This document shows positions 34,771 through 43,951 of a stretch of 64,000 nucleotides of DNA, piece after piece (position 1 is the stretch's first letter; every line of letters starts with the position of its first letter). The notes under the pieces are model-generated. The model was not told the DNA's origin. It saw only the letters and a program-made list of their open reading frames with translations, and searched no databases. Origin of the DNA: Granulibacter bethesdensis CGDNIH1 (GTDB taxonomy: Bacteria; Pseudomonadota; Alphaproteobacteria; Acetobacterales; Acetobacteraceae). Location of the stretch: assembly GCF_000014285.2 (NCBI RefSeq), contig NC_008343.2:1824501-1888500 (forward strand), written 5' to 3'. Made by a program: the position numbers and the translations under genes.

Positions 34771-36084
34771 ATGAATCAGGCGCATCGGATCGTGGTCGTG
34801 GGCGGTGGAGCCGGTGGACTTGAACTCGTCACCGCTCTGGGCAACACGCTGGGGAAACATGGCAAGGCCCATGTGACACTGATCGACCGCGCACGGGCGC
34901 ATGTCTGGAAGCCTCTGCTGCACATCATTGCCGCCGGCAGCATGGATCCCGGCGAACATCAGGTGAACTATCTGGCGCAGGCAAAATGGAACCATTTCGA
35001 CTTCCGACTTGGGGAGATGATCGGGCTGGACCGGCAGGCACAGCTGGTTCATCTGGGCGAAATGCGGGATGAGGAAGGGCGGCAGATCACGGCTCCCCGC
35101 TCCATCCCTTATGACACGCTGGTCATCTGCCTCGGCAGCGTGACCAATGATTTTGGCACGCCGGGCGCGGCTCAGTATGCTGTGCCGCTGGATACCCCGA
35201 CCGAGGCCGTCCGCTTCAACCGTCGCCTGTTGAATGCTTGTATCCGCGCGCAATCTCAGGATGGTCCGCGGCACCCCGGTCAGCTGCATGTCGCGATTAT
35301 CGGCGCGGGGGCCACCGGCAGCGAACTGGCCGCCGAGCTGCATCGTACCGCCCGTCAGATGGTGGCCTATGGCCTCGACCGGATCGACCCGCAACGGGAC
35401 ATGCGCATCATGCTGATAGAAGCGGCGTCACGCATTCTCCCTGCCCTGCCGGAGCGTATGTCGGTCGCGACCGAAGAATTGCTGAAAGAGCTGGGGGTTG
35501 AGGTCATGACGAACTGCCGCGTGGCTGAAGTACGGGAAGACGGGGTGCAACTTTCCTCCGGTACATTCCTGCCGGCCGAGCTGGTCGTGTGGTCAGCCGG
35601 AGTCAAAGCCCCGGATTTTCTGCGCGACATTGACGGGTTGGAAACCAATCGCGCCAATCAGCTGGTGGTCGAACAGACGCTTCAGACCACCCGTGATCCG
35701 AACATCTTCGCCTTCGGCGACTGTGCCGCCTGCCCGCTGGATGAGACCGGGCGTCTGGTCCCCCCGCGCGCCCAGGCGGCTCATCAGCAGGCCAGTCACA
35801 TGGTCGGGCAGATCAAACGCCGCATGGCCGGAGAGGCGCTCAAACCCTATCATTACCGGGATTTCGGTTCTCTGGTTTCGCTGGGACGCTACAGCACGGT
35901 CGGTAATTTGATGGGGTCTCTGGTCGGCAAGAATATGTTTATTGAGGGCTATTTTGCCCGACTGATGTATCGTTCGCTCTACAAGATGCATGAGGTGGCC
36001 GTGTCAGGCTGGTGGCGTACCATGGTGGATACACTGGCACGCAGCCTGTCCTCCCGCGTGGAACCGACCGTGAAACTGCATTGA
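34771..36084 (+). CDS. ndh: Type II NADH dehydrogenase
   Basis: A 437-residue flavoprotein with two dinucleotide-binding folds: FAD site IVVVGGGAGGLELV at residue 7 and NADH site VAIIGAGATGSELAAEL near residue 180. The conserved NDH-2 segments PYDTLVICLGSVTNDFG and NIFAFGDCAACP are present, and the C-terminal amphipathic region (YRSLYKMHEVAVSGWW) anchors it to the inner membrane. It passes electrons from NADH to quinone without pumping protons, a route prominent in acetic acid bacteria. I use the ATG at 34771 rather than a GTG at 34753; GAGG lies upstream. Monocistronic, with map following 111 bases later. Confidence 0.9.
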   Translation: MNQAHRIVVVGGGAGGLELVTALGNTLGKHGKAHVTLIDRARAHVWKPLLHIIAAGSMDPGEHQVNYLAQAKWNHFDFRLGEMIGLDRQAQLVHLGEMRDEEGRQITAPRSIPYDTLVICLGSVTNDFGTPGAAQYAVPLDTPTEAVRFNRRLLNACIRAQSQDGPRHPGQLHVAIIGAGATGSELAAELHRTARQMVAYGLDRIDPQRDMRIMLIEAASRILPALPERMSVATEELLKELGVEVMTNCRVAEVREDGVQLSSGTFLPAELVVWSAGVKAPDFLRDIDGLETNRANQLVVEQTLQTTRDPNIFAFGDCAACPLDETGRLVPPRAQAAHQQASHMVGQIKRRMAGEALKPYHYRDFGSLVSLGRYSTVGNLMGSLVGKNMFIEGYFARLMYRSLYKMHEVAVSGWWRTMVDTLARSLSSRVEPTVKLH

Positions 36085-36195
36085 CGTCAGGGCAGGGTGT
36101 TTCTATTGCCCCGGGTTCAGGCGGCATATTGCCGCGCGCTGGTATAGTGGGTCAGAGTGGCGGAATATCCGCATTGAGGCCGGGGAGTGGATTGA

Positions 36196-36999
36196 ATGGA
36201 CGGTGAGTCCGACTCAAAGCGTATCATCCTGCATCGGCCGGAGGATTTCGTCGGCATGCGCGCAGCCGGACGGCTGGCGGCAGAGACGCTGGATTTCATC
36301 ACTCCCCATGTCCGCCCCGGCATCACGACCGAAAAACTGAACCAGCTGTGCCATGATTTCATTGTCGATCATGGCGCCATTCCCGCGCCGTTGAACTATC
36401 GCGGCTTCCCGAAATCGATCTGCGTCTCCATCAACCACGTCGTCTGTCACGGCATTCCCGGTGAGAGAAAGCTGGAGGATGGCGATATCCTCAATATTGA
36501 TGTCACCGTCATTCTGGATGGCTGGCACGGCGACAGCAGCCGCATGTATGCGGCCGGCACCCCGGCCACCAAAGCCCGCGTGCTGATGGATGTGACCTAT
36601 CAAAGCCTGATGCGTGGCATCGAAGCGGCAAAGCCCGGCGCAACACTGGGCGATATCGGTCATGCGATCCAGAGCTTTGTGGAAAGCAAGCGCATGTCGG
36701 TTGTACGGGATTTCTGCGGTCATGGAATTGGCCGTACCTTTCACGCCGCCCCCAATGTGCTGCATTACGGTCGCCCCGGCAGCGGTAGCGTGCTGAAACC
36801 GGGCATGTTCTTCACCATAGAGCCAATGGTGAATGCGGGCCGTCCGGACGTAAAGGTTCTGGACGATGAATGGACCGCAGTCACACGGGATCGCAGCCTG
36901 TCCGCACAATATGAACATATGATTGGCATCACAGAGACAGGCGCTGAAATTTTCACCCTCTCCCCTGCCGGATACAATGCGTGGCCCTATCCAGTCTGA
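36196..36999 (+). CDS. map: Methionine aminopeptidase, type I
   Basis: A 267-residue metallopeptidase. The metal ligands of the pita-bread fold can be picked out: Asp in NIDVTVILDGWHGD (two), His in GHGIGRTFH, Glu in FTIEPMVNAG, and Glu in AQYEHMIGIT. The substrate-contact segment SINHVVCHGIP is conserved. It removes the initiator Met from new proteins. GGGGAG precedes the ATG at 36196. The radC gene starts 32 bases after its stop on the same strand, so the two are probably one transcription unit, a frequent arrangement in this group. Confidence 0.95.
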   Translation: MDGESDSKRIILHRPEDFVGMRAAGRLAAETLDFITPHVRPGITTEKLNQLCHDFIVDHGAIPAPLNYRGFPKSICVSINHVVCHGIPGERKLEDGDILNIDVTVILDGWHGDSSRMYAAGTPATKARVLMDVTYQSLMRGIEAAKPGATLGDIGHAIQSFVESKRMSVVRDFCGHGIGRTFHAAPNVLHYGRPGSGSVLKPGMFFTIEPMVNAGRPDVKVLDDEWTAVTRDRSLSAQYEHMIGITETGAEIFTLSPAGYNAWPYPV

Positions 37000-37031
37000 C
37001 GATACGCGAAAGAAAATAGGAAACCGGCGGA

Positions 37032-37847
37032 ATGGCTAAAGGCGTCGGAGAAGCTTCTGGCCCGCTGGGCAGACATATCCTGCGCCAGGAAACATCGGTT
37101 TCCGAAACCCTCTCCCCCGCGCGCTCTGTCGAGGATGTTGCTGCCAACTCTGCCCTGGTGACATCCGTTCCTCCCGGCAAAGGAACCGAGGGGCATCGTG
37201 CCAGGATGCGCCAACGGCTGCTGACGCATGGGCCGGAGGCGCTGGCGGATTACGAAATGCTGGAGATGCTGCTGTTTCTGGCGCTTCCCCGCCGCGATAC
37301 CAAGCCGCTGGCAAAAGACCTGCTGAACCATTTCGGCAGTTTTGCAGCCGTCATCAGTGCATCCCCCAGAGAACTGACCACCATCAAGGGAGTGGGAGAA
37401 GCAGGTGCCGCGGCGCTGGCTCTGGTGCGGGCGGCATCGCTGCGTTTGCTACGCGCCGATGCCGTGGCACAGCCGGTATTGAACAACTGGGAAAGGCTGA
37501 TCGCCTATCTCAACGCTTCTCTGGCGAGGGAAAAGAACGAGCAGTTCCGGGTGCTGTTTCTCGACAACCGCAACCAGCTGATCGCGGATGAAATACTCGC
37601 ACATGGCACGGTCAATCACGCACCTGTCTATCCACGGGAAGTCGTGAAACGTGCCCTGGAACTGCATGCGACCGCCCTGATCGTGGTCCACAACCATCCC
37701 AGCGGAGATCCCACCCCATCCGCCGAGGATATCCGTATGACCAGAGAATTACGGGAAGCCGGGCGTCTTCTCTCGCTTGATCTGCATGACCATGTCATCA
37801 TCGGGCGGCATGGCTGGAGCAGTTTTCGCAAGCAGGGCCTGCTGTGA
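37032..37847 (+). CDS. radC: RadC family protein (JAB/MPN domain)
   Basis: A 271-residue protein. A variable N-terminal 60 residues precede the helix-hairpin-helix-like part (ADYEMLEMLLFLALPRRDTK, LTTIKGVGEAGAAAL). The C-terminal JAMM domain carries the metal motif HNHPSGDPTPSAEDIRMT, with an upstream catalytic Glu in KNEQFRVLFLD. Despite its name a role in DNA repair is doubtful; the enzymatic role is unknown. AGGAAA lies before the ATG, and the gene follows map closely. Confidence 0.9.
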   Translation: MAKGVGEASGPLGRHILRQETSVSETLSPARSVEDVAANSALVTSVPPGKGTEGHRARMRQRLLTHGPEALADYEMLEMLLFLALPRRDTKPLAKDLLNHFGSFAAVISASPRELTTIKGVGEAGAAALALVRAASLRLLRADAVAQPVLNNWERLIAYLNASLAREKNEQFRVLFLDNRNQLIADEILAHGTVNHAPVYPREVVKRALELHATALIVVHNHPSGDPTPSAEDIRMTRELREAGRLLSLDLHDHVIIGRHGWSSFRKQGLL

Positions 37848-37935
37848 CCATATCCACGCTTATTGCCTTCAAATATAATGCGCCTTTTAATTGCCGCTTC
37901 GGCAAGACTATTCTTAATGACGAAGGACGGTAGCC

Positions 37936-38649
37936 ATGGGAAATAACATGACACGCGTACTGGTCATAGAAGACGATGAAGAAGTCGGTCCGTCCCTTCA
38001 GTCAAATCTGCTTGCCCGTAACTACGATACCCAGCTGGCGATCACAGGTACGCAAGGGCTGGAGGCAGCAACCAAATCCGGCTTCGATGTTATGATTGTT
38101 GATCGGATGCTGCCTGAACTGGATGGGTTAAGTCTGATCGGACGATTGCGGGAGCAGAATATTCAGACACCTGCCCTTGTCCTGAGCGCGCTTGGGGCAG
38201 TGGATGATCGTATCGAAGGACTACGTGCGGGCGGGGATGATTATCTCGTCAAACCTTTTTCGCTGGAAGAACTCGTAGCACGAATCGAGGCGCTGGTCCG
38301 GCGCCCGGTCAGTCAGGCCAGCCTGCAACTGCGCGCTGGCCCGCTGCGGCTGGATCTGCTGAACCGCACGCTTTCCTGCGAGGACAAAACGGTCGATCTG
38401 CTGGCCATGGAACTGAAGCTGCTGGAATACATGATGCGGCGTCCTGATCAGGTGGTGACCCGGGCGATGCTGCTGGAAGACATCTGGCGTTATCGTTTCC
38501 TGCCGGAAACCAATCTGGTCGATGTGCATATGGGCAAACTGCGTCGCAAGCTGGCCGAGGCTGGCGGTGACGGGCTGATCCATACCGTCCGCGGTGCCGG
38601 TTTCATGCTGCGCATTCCCGCCGAGACCAGCCACCTGCCCTCCGCCTGA
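37936..38649 (+). CDS. Two-component response regulator, OmpR/PhoB type
   Basis: A 237-residue regulator. The receiver domain shows the acidic pair in VIEDDEE, phospho-acceptor Asp56 in MIVDRMLPELDG, the Ser of beta4 (ALVLSALGA) and the Lys of beta5 (DYLVKPFSLEEL). The C-terminal winged helix (ELKLLEYMMRRPDQVVTRAM, then VDVHMGKLRRKL and IHTVRGAGFML) is the OmpR type. AAGGA lies upstream of the ATG at 37936. The cognate kinase gene starts 21 bases after its stop. The pair resembles QseBC/TctDE-like or heavy-metal type systems by domain layout, but the signal is unknown. Confidence 0.92.
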   Translation: MGNNMTRVLVIEDDEEVGPSLQSNLLARNYDTQLAITGTQGLEAATKSGFDVMIVDRMLPELDGLSLIGRLREQNIQTPALVLSALGAVDDRIEGLRAGGDDYLVKPFSLEELVARIEALVRRPVSQASLQLRAGPLRLDLLNRTLSCEDKTVDLLAMELKLLEYMMRRPDQVVTRAMLLEDIWRYRFLPETNLVDVHMGKLRRKLAEAGGDGLIHTVRGAGFMLRIPAETSHLPSA

Positions 38650-38670
38650 CATCCGGCAGGACACGCTCTT

Positions 38671-40236
38671 TTGTCATCCAGCCATGCGCCGCCGAACACA
38701 TCCAGTCCCGCCTCCCTCCCTGCCGTGATCAGGGAAATCTTCCACACCACCACCTTCCGGCTGGCAATGGCACTGGGAGGATCATTCCTGCTGGCCATTC
38801 TGTGTCTGTTTTCATTCATTTATGTACAGACATCCATTCTGGAAACCGAACGTGTAGACAGAACGCTGGCGCATGATGCCAGAGAACTGGTCGCGGATCG
38901 TATGGAGGATACGCTCCGCGCCGTTGATCTGAATGTCGTGAATGATCTGCACCGGGTGACACTGGTTGGTGTTTTCGAGGCCGATGGCACGCGCATTGTC
39001 GGCAATCTGCTGCATCTGCCTACGTATCTGCCGGTAGATGGGGTTGCGCATGGCATCAAACTGCTGCGTCTGGCTGGCGAACATAGCGTGCGCGAAAAAA
39101 TGCGTGCCGTCGCTCTGCGTATTCATGACGGACGGATTCTGATTCTGGCCCGCAATATCGAACAACTGGATGAATTGCGGCATGTGGTGCTGGGTGCCCT
39201 GCTGATGGGGGTCGTGCCTGCCGTTATCCTGGCGCTGATCGTGGCGGTATGGATCAGCGCAAAGACACTGGATCGTGTGCGCGATTTCCATACCTCCATT
39301 GCCCGGATCATGAATGGCGACCTCAGCGAACGACTGTCCCTGCGGGGCGGAGACGGAGATTTCGACCGGCTCTCTAACAGCATCAACGGTATGCTGGACC
39401 GTATCGAGGATCTGATCCGCGATCTGAAAAGCGCGGGCGACAATATCGCGCATGATCTGCGCACACCGCTGACACGGGTACGGATGCGGCTGGAACAGGC
39501 CCGCTCAGCACAGGATCTTGATTCGGCCCATGCCGCCATTGATCTTGCCCTGAATGGGACGGATCGCACGCTGAGTATTATTACGGCCCTGCTGCGCATC
39601 GCGGAAATAGAGACGGGTCAGCGGCGCTCCCATTTCAGTGCGGTCAACCTGCCGGACCTGCTGTCCGACCTTGAAGCACTGTATGGCAGCATCGCAGAAG
39701 ATGCCGGGCTGACACTTGGGATTACCACCCCGCCCCCGCCTGTTCCGGCCATCTATGCCGATGCCGATCTGCTGATGGAGGCGCTGGCCAATCTGGTCGG
39801 TAATGCCATCAAGTTTACGCCCGCACCGGGGGATATCATGGTGGAAGCGTATCTGGCACATGATGGCGCCATGCTGATCAGCGTCAGCGATACAGGCCCC
39901 GGCATCTCGGCTTTCGAGCGCGAGCTGGTTACCCAGCGCTTCTATCGATCCGATCGCAGCCGCCATGTGGAGGGAACAGGGCTGGGACTCAGTCTGGTCG
40001 CAGCCGTAGCCTCCCTGCACGGCTTCAGCTTCACACTGGCGGATCTCAATGATATGGCCCATCACAGGCGCAAACATGGCATGCCGGTCGGCTGCATTGC
40101 CACACTACGCTGCCCGCGGGAATCCGTACTTTACCATGCCTCCTCCAACCGGGAGGAAGAACCGCGCGGAAACCCATCAGCCTTTCCGCGCTCTCAAGAG
40201 ACACTCCCGATACAGCCCCCGACCACACCGCCATAA
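38671..40236 (+). CDS. Sensor histidine kinase
   Basis: A 521-residue kinase. It has a first membrane helix (residues 32-52), a periplasmic sensor of about 110 residues, a second helix (LLMGVVPAVILALIVAVW), a HAMP domain, and a dimerisation domain with phospho-acceptor His261 in NIAHDLRTPLTRVR. The ATPase core has an N box (NLVGNAIKFTP), G1 (DTGPGIS) and G2 (GTGLGLSLV). The start is a TTG at 38671 with AGGA at good spacing; no ATG lies between it and the first helix. The tail after residue 490 is proline-rich and disordered. It pairs with the response regulator directly upstream. Confidence 0.9.
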   Translation: MSSSHAPPNTSSPASLPAVIREIFHTTTFRLAMALGGSFLLAILCLFSFIYVQTSILETERVDRTLAHDARELVADRMEDTLRAVDLNVVNDLHRVTLVGVFEADGTRIVGNLLHLPTYLPVDGVAHGIKLLRLAGEHSVREKMRAVALRIHDGRILILARNIEQLDELRHVVLGALLMGVVPAVILALIVAVWISAKTLDRVRDFHTSIARIMNGDLSERLSLRGGDGDFDRLSNSINGMLDRIEDLIRDLKSAGDNIAHDLRTPLTRVRMRLEQARSAQDLDSAHAAIDLALNGTDRTLSIITALLRIAEIETGQRRSHFSAVNLPDLLSDLEALYGSIAEDAGLTLGITTPPPPVPAIYADADLLMEALANLVGNAIKFTPAPGDIMVEAYLAHDGAMLISVSDTGPGISAFERELVTQRFYRSDRSRHVEGTGLGLSLVAAVASLHGFSFTLADLNDMAHHRRKHGMPVGCIATLRCPRESVLYHASSNREEEPRGNPSAFPRSQETLPIQPPTTPP

Positions 40237-40263
40237 GCCTGCCCCACGGTCGGGAAATCCACC

Positions 40264-40944
40264 TCATCCTGCCACCAGCTGATGCAACCGGCCGATGCCG
40301 TGACGCAGCCACATCGGTACCCAGCCTGGTACGCCGGCCTCGGTATCGCTGAATTCCTGCACACCATCCCAGATCATTTTCAGCGCGACATACAGCACCA
40401 CTGCCAGCCCGACCCACGCGATCCAGCGATAACGGGACAGCAGATTCGCCAGCGCATTGGCCACTACCCCCATCAGCACCACCGACAGCACCAAACCCGC
40501 CATCAAGATATAAGGGTGCCCCTCTGCCGCACCAGCCACGGCCAGAACATTATCGAGGCTCATGGAAAGATCGGCGAGCACAATCTGCGTCATCGCCTGT
40601 CGCATGGTTTTGGTCGGAGGGGATAGTTCGAGATGCGGTTCCTGACGGCGCAATTCCCTATACATGCGCCAGCAAACCCAGAGCAGCAGCAAGCCACCAG
40701 CAAGCGTCAAGCCGATGATTTCCAGAAGCTGCAACGCCAGCAAACCCGCCGCGACACGGATACCTGTTGCAATGGCAATGCCCCAGAACACCGCTTTACG
40801 CCGCTGCTCGGCCGGCAGTCCTGCCACAGCCAGCCCCACCAGCAGCGCATTATCACCCGCCAGGGCCACATCAATGAACACGACCTGAAAAAATTTGATC
40901 ACCGCAGGGCTGAAAACCAGTCCGTCCGGAAAGAGAGAGTCCAT
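40264..40944 (-). CDS. TerC/YjbE family integral membrane protein
   Basis: A protein of 226 residues with seven membrane helices and two conserved acidic motifs, FIDVALAGDNALLVG in the first helix and IVLADLSMSLDNVLAV in the fourth, the duplicated DxxxxxDN pattern of TerC proteins. YjbE-type members are implicated in Mn(II) efflux or in supplying metal to exported enzymes. The second motif is intact, so the transporter is probably functional. I use the ATG at 40944, with GGAAAAG upstream; an ATG four codons earlier is possible. No yybP-ykoY riboswitch could be recognised upstream. It is convergent with the kinase gene and divergent from purB. Confidence 0.85.
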   Translation of the reverse strand: MDSLFPDGLVFSPAVIKFFQVVFIDVALAGDNALLVGLAVAGLPAEQRRKAVFWGIAIATGIRVAAGLLALQLLEIIGLTLAGGLLLLWVCWRMYRELRRQEPHLELSPPTKTMRQAMTQIVLADLSMSLDNVLAVAGAAEGHPYILMAGLVLSVVLMGVVANALANLLSRYRWIAWVGLAVVLYVALKMIWDGVQEFSDTEAGVPGWVPMWLRHGIGRLHQLVAG

Positions 40945-41073
40945 TATCTTTTCCATCCTCTACCGGGTTAAAGGCCCGGCCTGTTCCCCCGCCCACACGA
41001 CAGGGGTTGCCAAAACGGTGCAGGCGGGTTTCTACCTTCCTCTCCGCCCGCTTTGGAAGACGAGATCCCGATC

Positions 41074-42405
41074 ATGGTTCCCCGCTATACCCGCCCCATC
41101 ATGGCCGCCATCTGGGCGCCGGAAAACCGTTACCGCATCTGGTTCGAGATCGAGGCACTGGCCGCCGAGGCCATGGCACAAACCGGTATGATCCCGGAAG
41201 AGGCTGCCCGCACCATCCGCGAGCGCGGCAACGTCAAGGTCGCCACCATCACCCAGGCCGATCTGGACCGGATCGACGCGATCGAGGCCGAAACCCGGCA
41301 TGACGTGATCGCCTTCCTCACCTGGCTGGCCGAAGGGATCGGTCCCGATAGCCGCTTCGTACATCAAGGCATGACCTCCAGCGACGTTCTGGACACCTGC
41401 CTGTCTGTACAGATGACACAGGCCGCCGACATCCTGCTGGCTGATCTGGACGAGGTTCTGGCGGCGCTGAAAGCGCGGGCGATCGAGTTCAAATACACCC
41501 CCACTATCGGTCGCAGCCACGGCATTCATGCGGAGCCGACCAGCTTCGGCCTGAAACTCGCCGGGCATTATGCCGAATTCGCCCGCAACCGGAAGCGGCT
41601 GGAGCAGGCCCGCGCGGAAATCGCCACCTGCGCAATCAGCGGCGCGGTCGGCACCTACGCGCATCTCGACCCCCGTATCGAGGCCTATGTAGCCGAGAAG
41701 CTGGGATTGAGCGTGGAACCGGTCTCCACCCAGGTCATCCCCCGTGACCGCCATGCCGCGTTCTTCTGCACGCTGGCAGTGATCGCCAGCGGGATCGAGC
41801 GACTGGCGATCGAGGTCCGCCACCTTCAGCGCAGTGAGGTGCGGGAGGCTGAGGAATTCTTCCATGCCGGCCAGAAAGGCTCCTCCGCGATGCCGCATAA
41901 GCGCAATCCGGTGCTGAGCGAGAACCTGACCGGCCTCGCCCGCGTGGTGCGGGCCGCCGCGGTTCCGGCGCTGGAAAACGTGGCGCTGTGGCATGAGCGG
42001 GATATCAGCCACTCATCCGTGGAGCGCGCCATCGGCCCCGATGCGACGGTCACGCTTGATTTCGCGCTGGCCCGTCTCGCGGGCATGATGGCAAAGCTGA
42101 CCGTCTACCCCGATCAGATGAGCAGCAATCTGGAGAGTCTCGGCGGTGTGGTGCACAGCGGGGAGGTTCTATTGGCCCTCACCCGTGCCGGCATCCTGCG
42201 CGAAGATGCGTATCGTATTGTCCAGCGCAATGCGATGGCGACATGGACCAAGCTCGGCCTGCCAGATGCGCGAGGCTTCCGCGACAACCTGCTGGCCGAT
42301 CCTGAAGTAGCAGGTCGCATCACCGCCGAGCAGATCGACGCGGCCATGGACCCATCGATGCATCTGAAACATGTTGATACCGTGTTCGCCCGCCTGTTCG
42401 GCTGA
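41074..42405 (+). CDS. purB: Adenylosuccinate lyase
   Basis: A 443-residue member of the fumarase/aspartase superfamily that splits SAICAR and adenylosuccinate in purine synthesis. The signature loop SSAMPHKRNP starts at residue 270; FVHQGMTSSDVLDTCL and RSHGIHAEPTSFGLKLAGH supply the other active-site parts (catalytic His in RSHG, Ser in the flexible loop). A TTG at 41053 is an alternative start; ATG at 41074 gives the typical MVPRYTRP N-terminus. In many alphaproteobacteria purB is followed closely by purC; here only the NRDE gene follows and purC is found 21 kb further on, beyond a large island. Confidence 0.95.
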   Translation: MVPRYTRPIMAAIWAPENRYRIWFEIEALAAEAMAQTGMIPEEAARTIRERGNVKVATITQADLDRIDAIEAETRHDVIAFLTWLAEGIGPDSRFVHQGMTSSDVLDTCLSVQMTQAADILLADLDEVLAALKARAIEFKYTPTIGRSHGIHAEPTSFGLKLAGHYAEFARNRKRLEQARAEIATCAISGAVGTYAHLDPRIEAYVAEKLGLSVEPVSTQVIPRDRHAAFFCTLAVIASGIERLAIEVRHLQRSEVREAEEFFHAGQKGSSAMPHKRNPVLSENLTGLARVVRAAAVPALENVALWHERDISHSSVERAIGPDATVTLDFALARLAGMMAKLTVYPDQMSSNLESLGGVVHSGEVLLALTRAGILREDAYRIVQRNAMATWTKLGLPDARGFRDNLLADPEVAGRITAEQIDAAMDPSMHLKHVDTVFARLFG

Positions 42406-42443
42406 ACCTGAGGTATAAAAGGGGCGGCTGAAGGAGGCCGGGC

Positions 42444-43166
42444 ATGTGCACTCTGGTCCTTCTCCACCGTCCCGGTACGGACTGGCCGCTGTTGATCGCC
42501 GCCAACCGGGATGAACGACTGGCGCGTCCCTGGCTGCCTCCTGCCCGGCATTGGCCGGATATGGCGGTCACAGGTGGACTGGATACCGTGGCGGGCGGGA
42601 CATGGATGGCTATCAACGATCAGGGCGTGGTGGCCGCCGTGCTCAATCGCACCGGCACGCTCGGCCCTGTTGCTGGCAAACGAAGCCGGGGAGATCTTCC
42701 CATTCTCGCTCTGCACTATCGCAGTGCAGAGGAAGCCGTGCAGGCAATCGCCCAACTGGATGCAGGTGCGTGGCGCGGCTTTCATCTGGTGGTGGCCGAT
42801 CGGAGCCATGCCTTCTGCCTGATCGGCAAAAGTTTGCCCGGGAAACCAGAAGTTATCCCACTAAAAGCGGGAATCAACATGTTCACCGCTCATGATCCGC
42901 ATCATACTCCCAGCCCCCGCGCAGCACGCTTCCTACCGATTTTCCAGACAATTGCTGCTCCCTCTCTGCCCGACTGGGGTGCATGGCCCGCAATCATGGC
43001 CAACCAGGACGCCCCCCACGAAAGCCGCATTTGCCTACCTGAAAAAAATGGATATGGCACTGTCTGCAGTTCTTTGCTGGGTGTTTCCTCCAACAACGAT
43101 CTCATCTGGCAATTTGCTCCGGGTAATCCGCATACAACCAAATACAGGCCTGTAAAGATACGCTGA
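42444..43166 (+). CDS. NRDE family protein (TANGO2-like)
   Basis: A 240-residue protein starting MCTLVLL and carrying the family-defining Asn-Arg-Asp-Glu in LLIAANRDERLARPW, followed by GGTWMAINDQGVVAAVLNR. The Cys2 and NRDE arrangement resembles N-terminal nucleophile hydrolases, so the Cys may be the nucleophile after Met removal (inference). Eukaryotic TANGO2 has been linked to haem and lipid handling; the bacterial role is unknown. A consensus AAGGAGG lies seven bases before the ATG and the gap to purB is only 38 bases, so it is probably co-transcribed. Its 3' end abuts the toxin-cassette island. Confidence 0.85.
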   Translation: MCTLVLLHRPGTDWPLLIAANRDERLARPWLPPARHWPDMAVTGGLDTVAGGTWMAINDQGVVAAVLNRTGTLGPVAGKRSRGDLPILALHYRSAEEAVQAIAQLDAGAWRGFHLVVADRSHAFCLIGKSLPGKPEVIPLKAGINMFTAHDPHHTPSPRAARFLPIFQTIAAPSLPDWGAWPAIMANQDAPHESRICLPEKNGYGTVCSSLLGVSSNNDLIWQFAPGNPHTTKYRPVKIR

Positions 43167-43373
43167 TAAAATAGTCGTAGCCTGCCCCAAATTCAGAAAC
43201 TTGCTGTGCACGCTTAAAACCATCCGCATCCGCCGCAAGCGTGCTGGAATCAGCGCCATTACGCCGATCTTTCTCAAGCTTCTCAGAGGCCGCCTGAACA
43301 TCACGATCGGCTTTGTCGCGATAAGATTTCGCAACCTCGCCGCTGACCATCATGCCGAGTTGGGTAAAGCCGT
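43167..43373 (-). pseudogene. Truncated CdiA C-terminal module (fourth, decayed)
   Basis: Bases 43227-43373 are nearly identical to 47407-47553 and encode the same peptide, GMMVSGEVAKSYRDKADRDV followed by QAASEKLEKDRRNGADSSTL. At both ends the match breaks off abruptly: the left end runs into unrelated sequence and then antisense into the NRDE gene, and the right end changes after CCGT. It is the scar of a further displaced toxin module of which only the pre-toxin start survives. The 146 bases from 43374 to 43519 show no gene. Confidence 0.75.
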
Positions 43374-43519
43374 AAGGCAGCGGATTTCGTGACGTTCTCG
43401 CTGCTGAGCCGCGTGTATTGTGCGCAAATTATAATAGGGTATTCTCGATCGAGAGCAGGATGATATGCTGCCCGTATTTAGTTCAACTCCGCGCGCCCGG
43501 GCGGCATTATTTTATTTCT

Positions 43520-43951
43520 TTATTTTAACATATACAACTTTGCCCATCCCACAAATGATGGGGAAAGGGGCCTCTTTAGCCCCCCTATATTAAAACCCTT
43601 TATTAATTCTTTACCATATGCAGTAGAGTATAATTGATAGCCATACCAGGCTGCAATTCTATCATTATCTTTATCAGTACCTCTATCACGATCTTTATCG
43701 GTATTCTTTATATTCTCTATAGCCTGCCATATAGATATTTCTGTTCCAGTATCAATATCTGCTATGCCAGTTTTACAAGAGGCTTCGACAAAACCAATCA
43801 CCCTATCCTTCCATGTCGATTCGCCTGTAATCTGATCATACAATTCTATTTCAGGAAGAATACTATAAGTAGCCATCTCCGTAATGCTCAACATATAAAT
43901 ATCATCTTGGTAAGCTTGGAGAATTTTTTGATCACACATCATTCTACTCAC
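43520..43951 (-). CDS. Putative immunity protein for toxin module 3
   Basis: A 143-residue acidic, mostly helical protein that I do not recognise, placed where the immunity gene of a CDI/polymorphic toxin cassette belongs. Its start overlaps the stop of the orphan toxin module by eight bases. The codon use is strikingly AT-rich compared with the core genes, and the product contains the low-complexity charged run NTDKDRDRGTDKDNDR. Such AT-rich small genes directly behind a toxin tip are typical of cognate immunity proteins, acquired together with the toxin. Function is inferred from position only. Confidence 0.6.
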   Translation of the reverse strand: MSRMMCDQKILQAYQDDIYMLSITEMATYSILPEIELYDQITGESTWKDRVIGFVEASCKTGIADIDTGTEISIWQAIENIKNTDKDRDRGTDKDNDRIAAWYGYQLYSTAYGKELIKGFNIGGLKRPLSPSFVGWAKLYMLK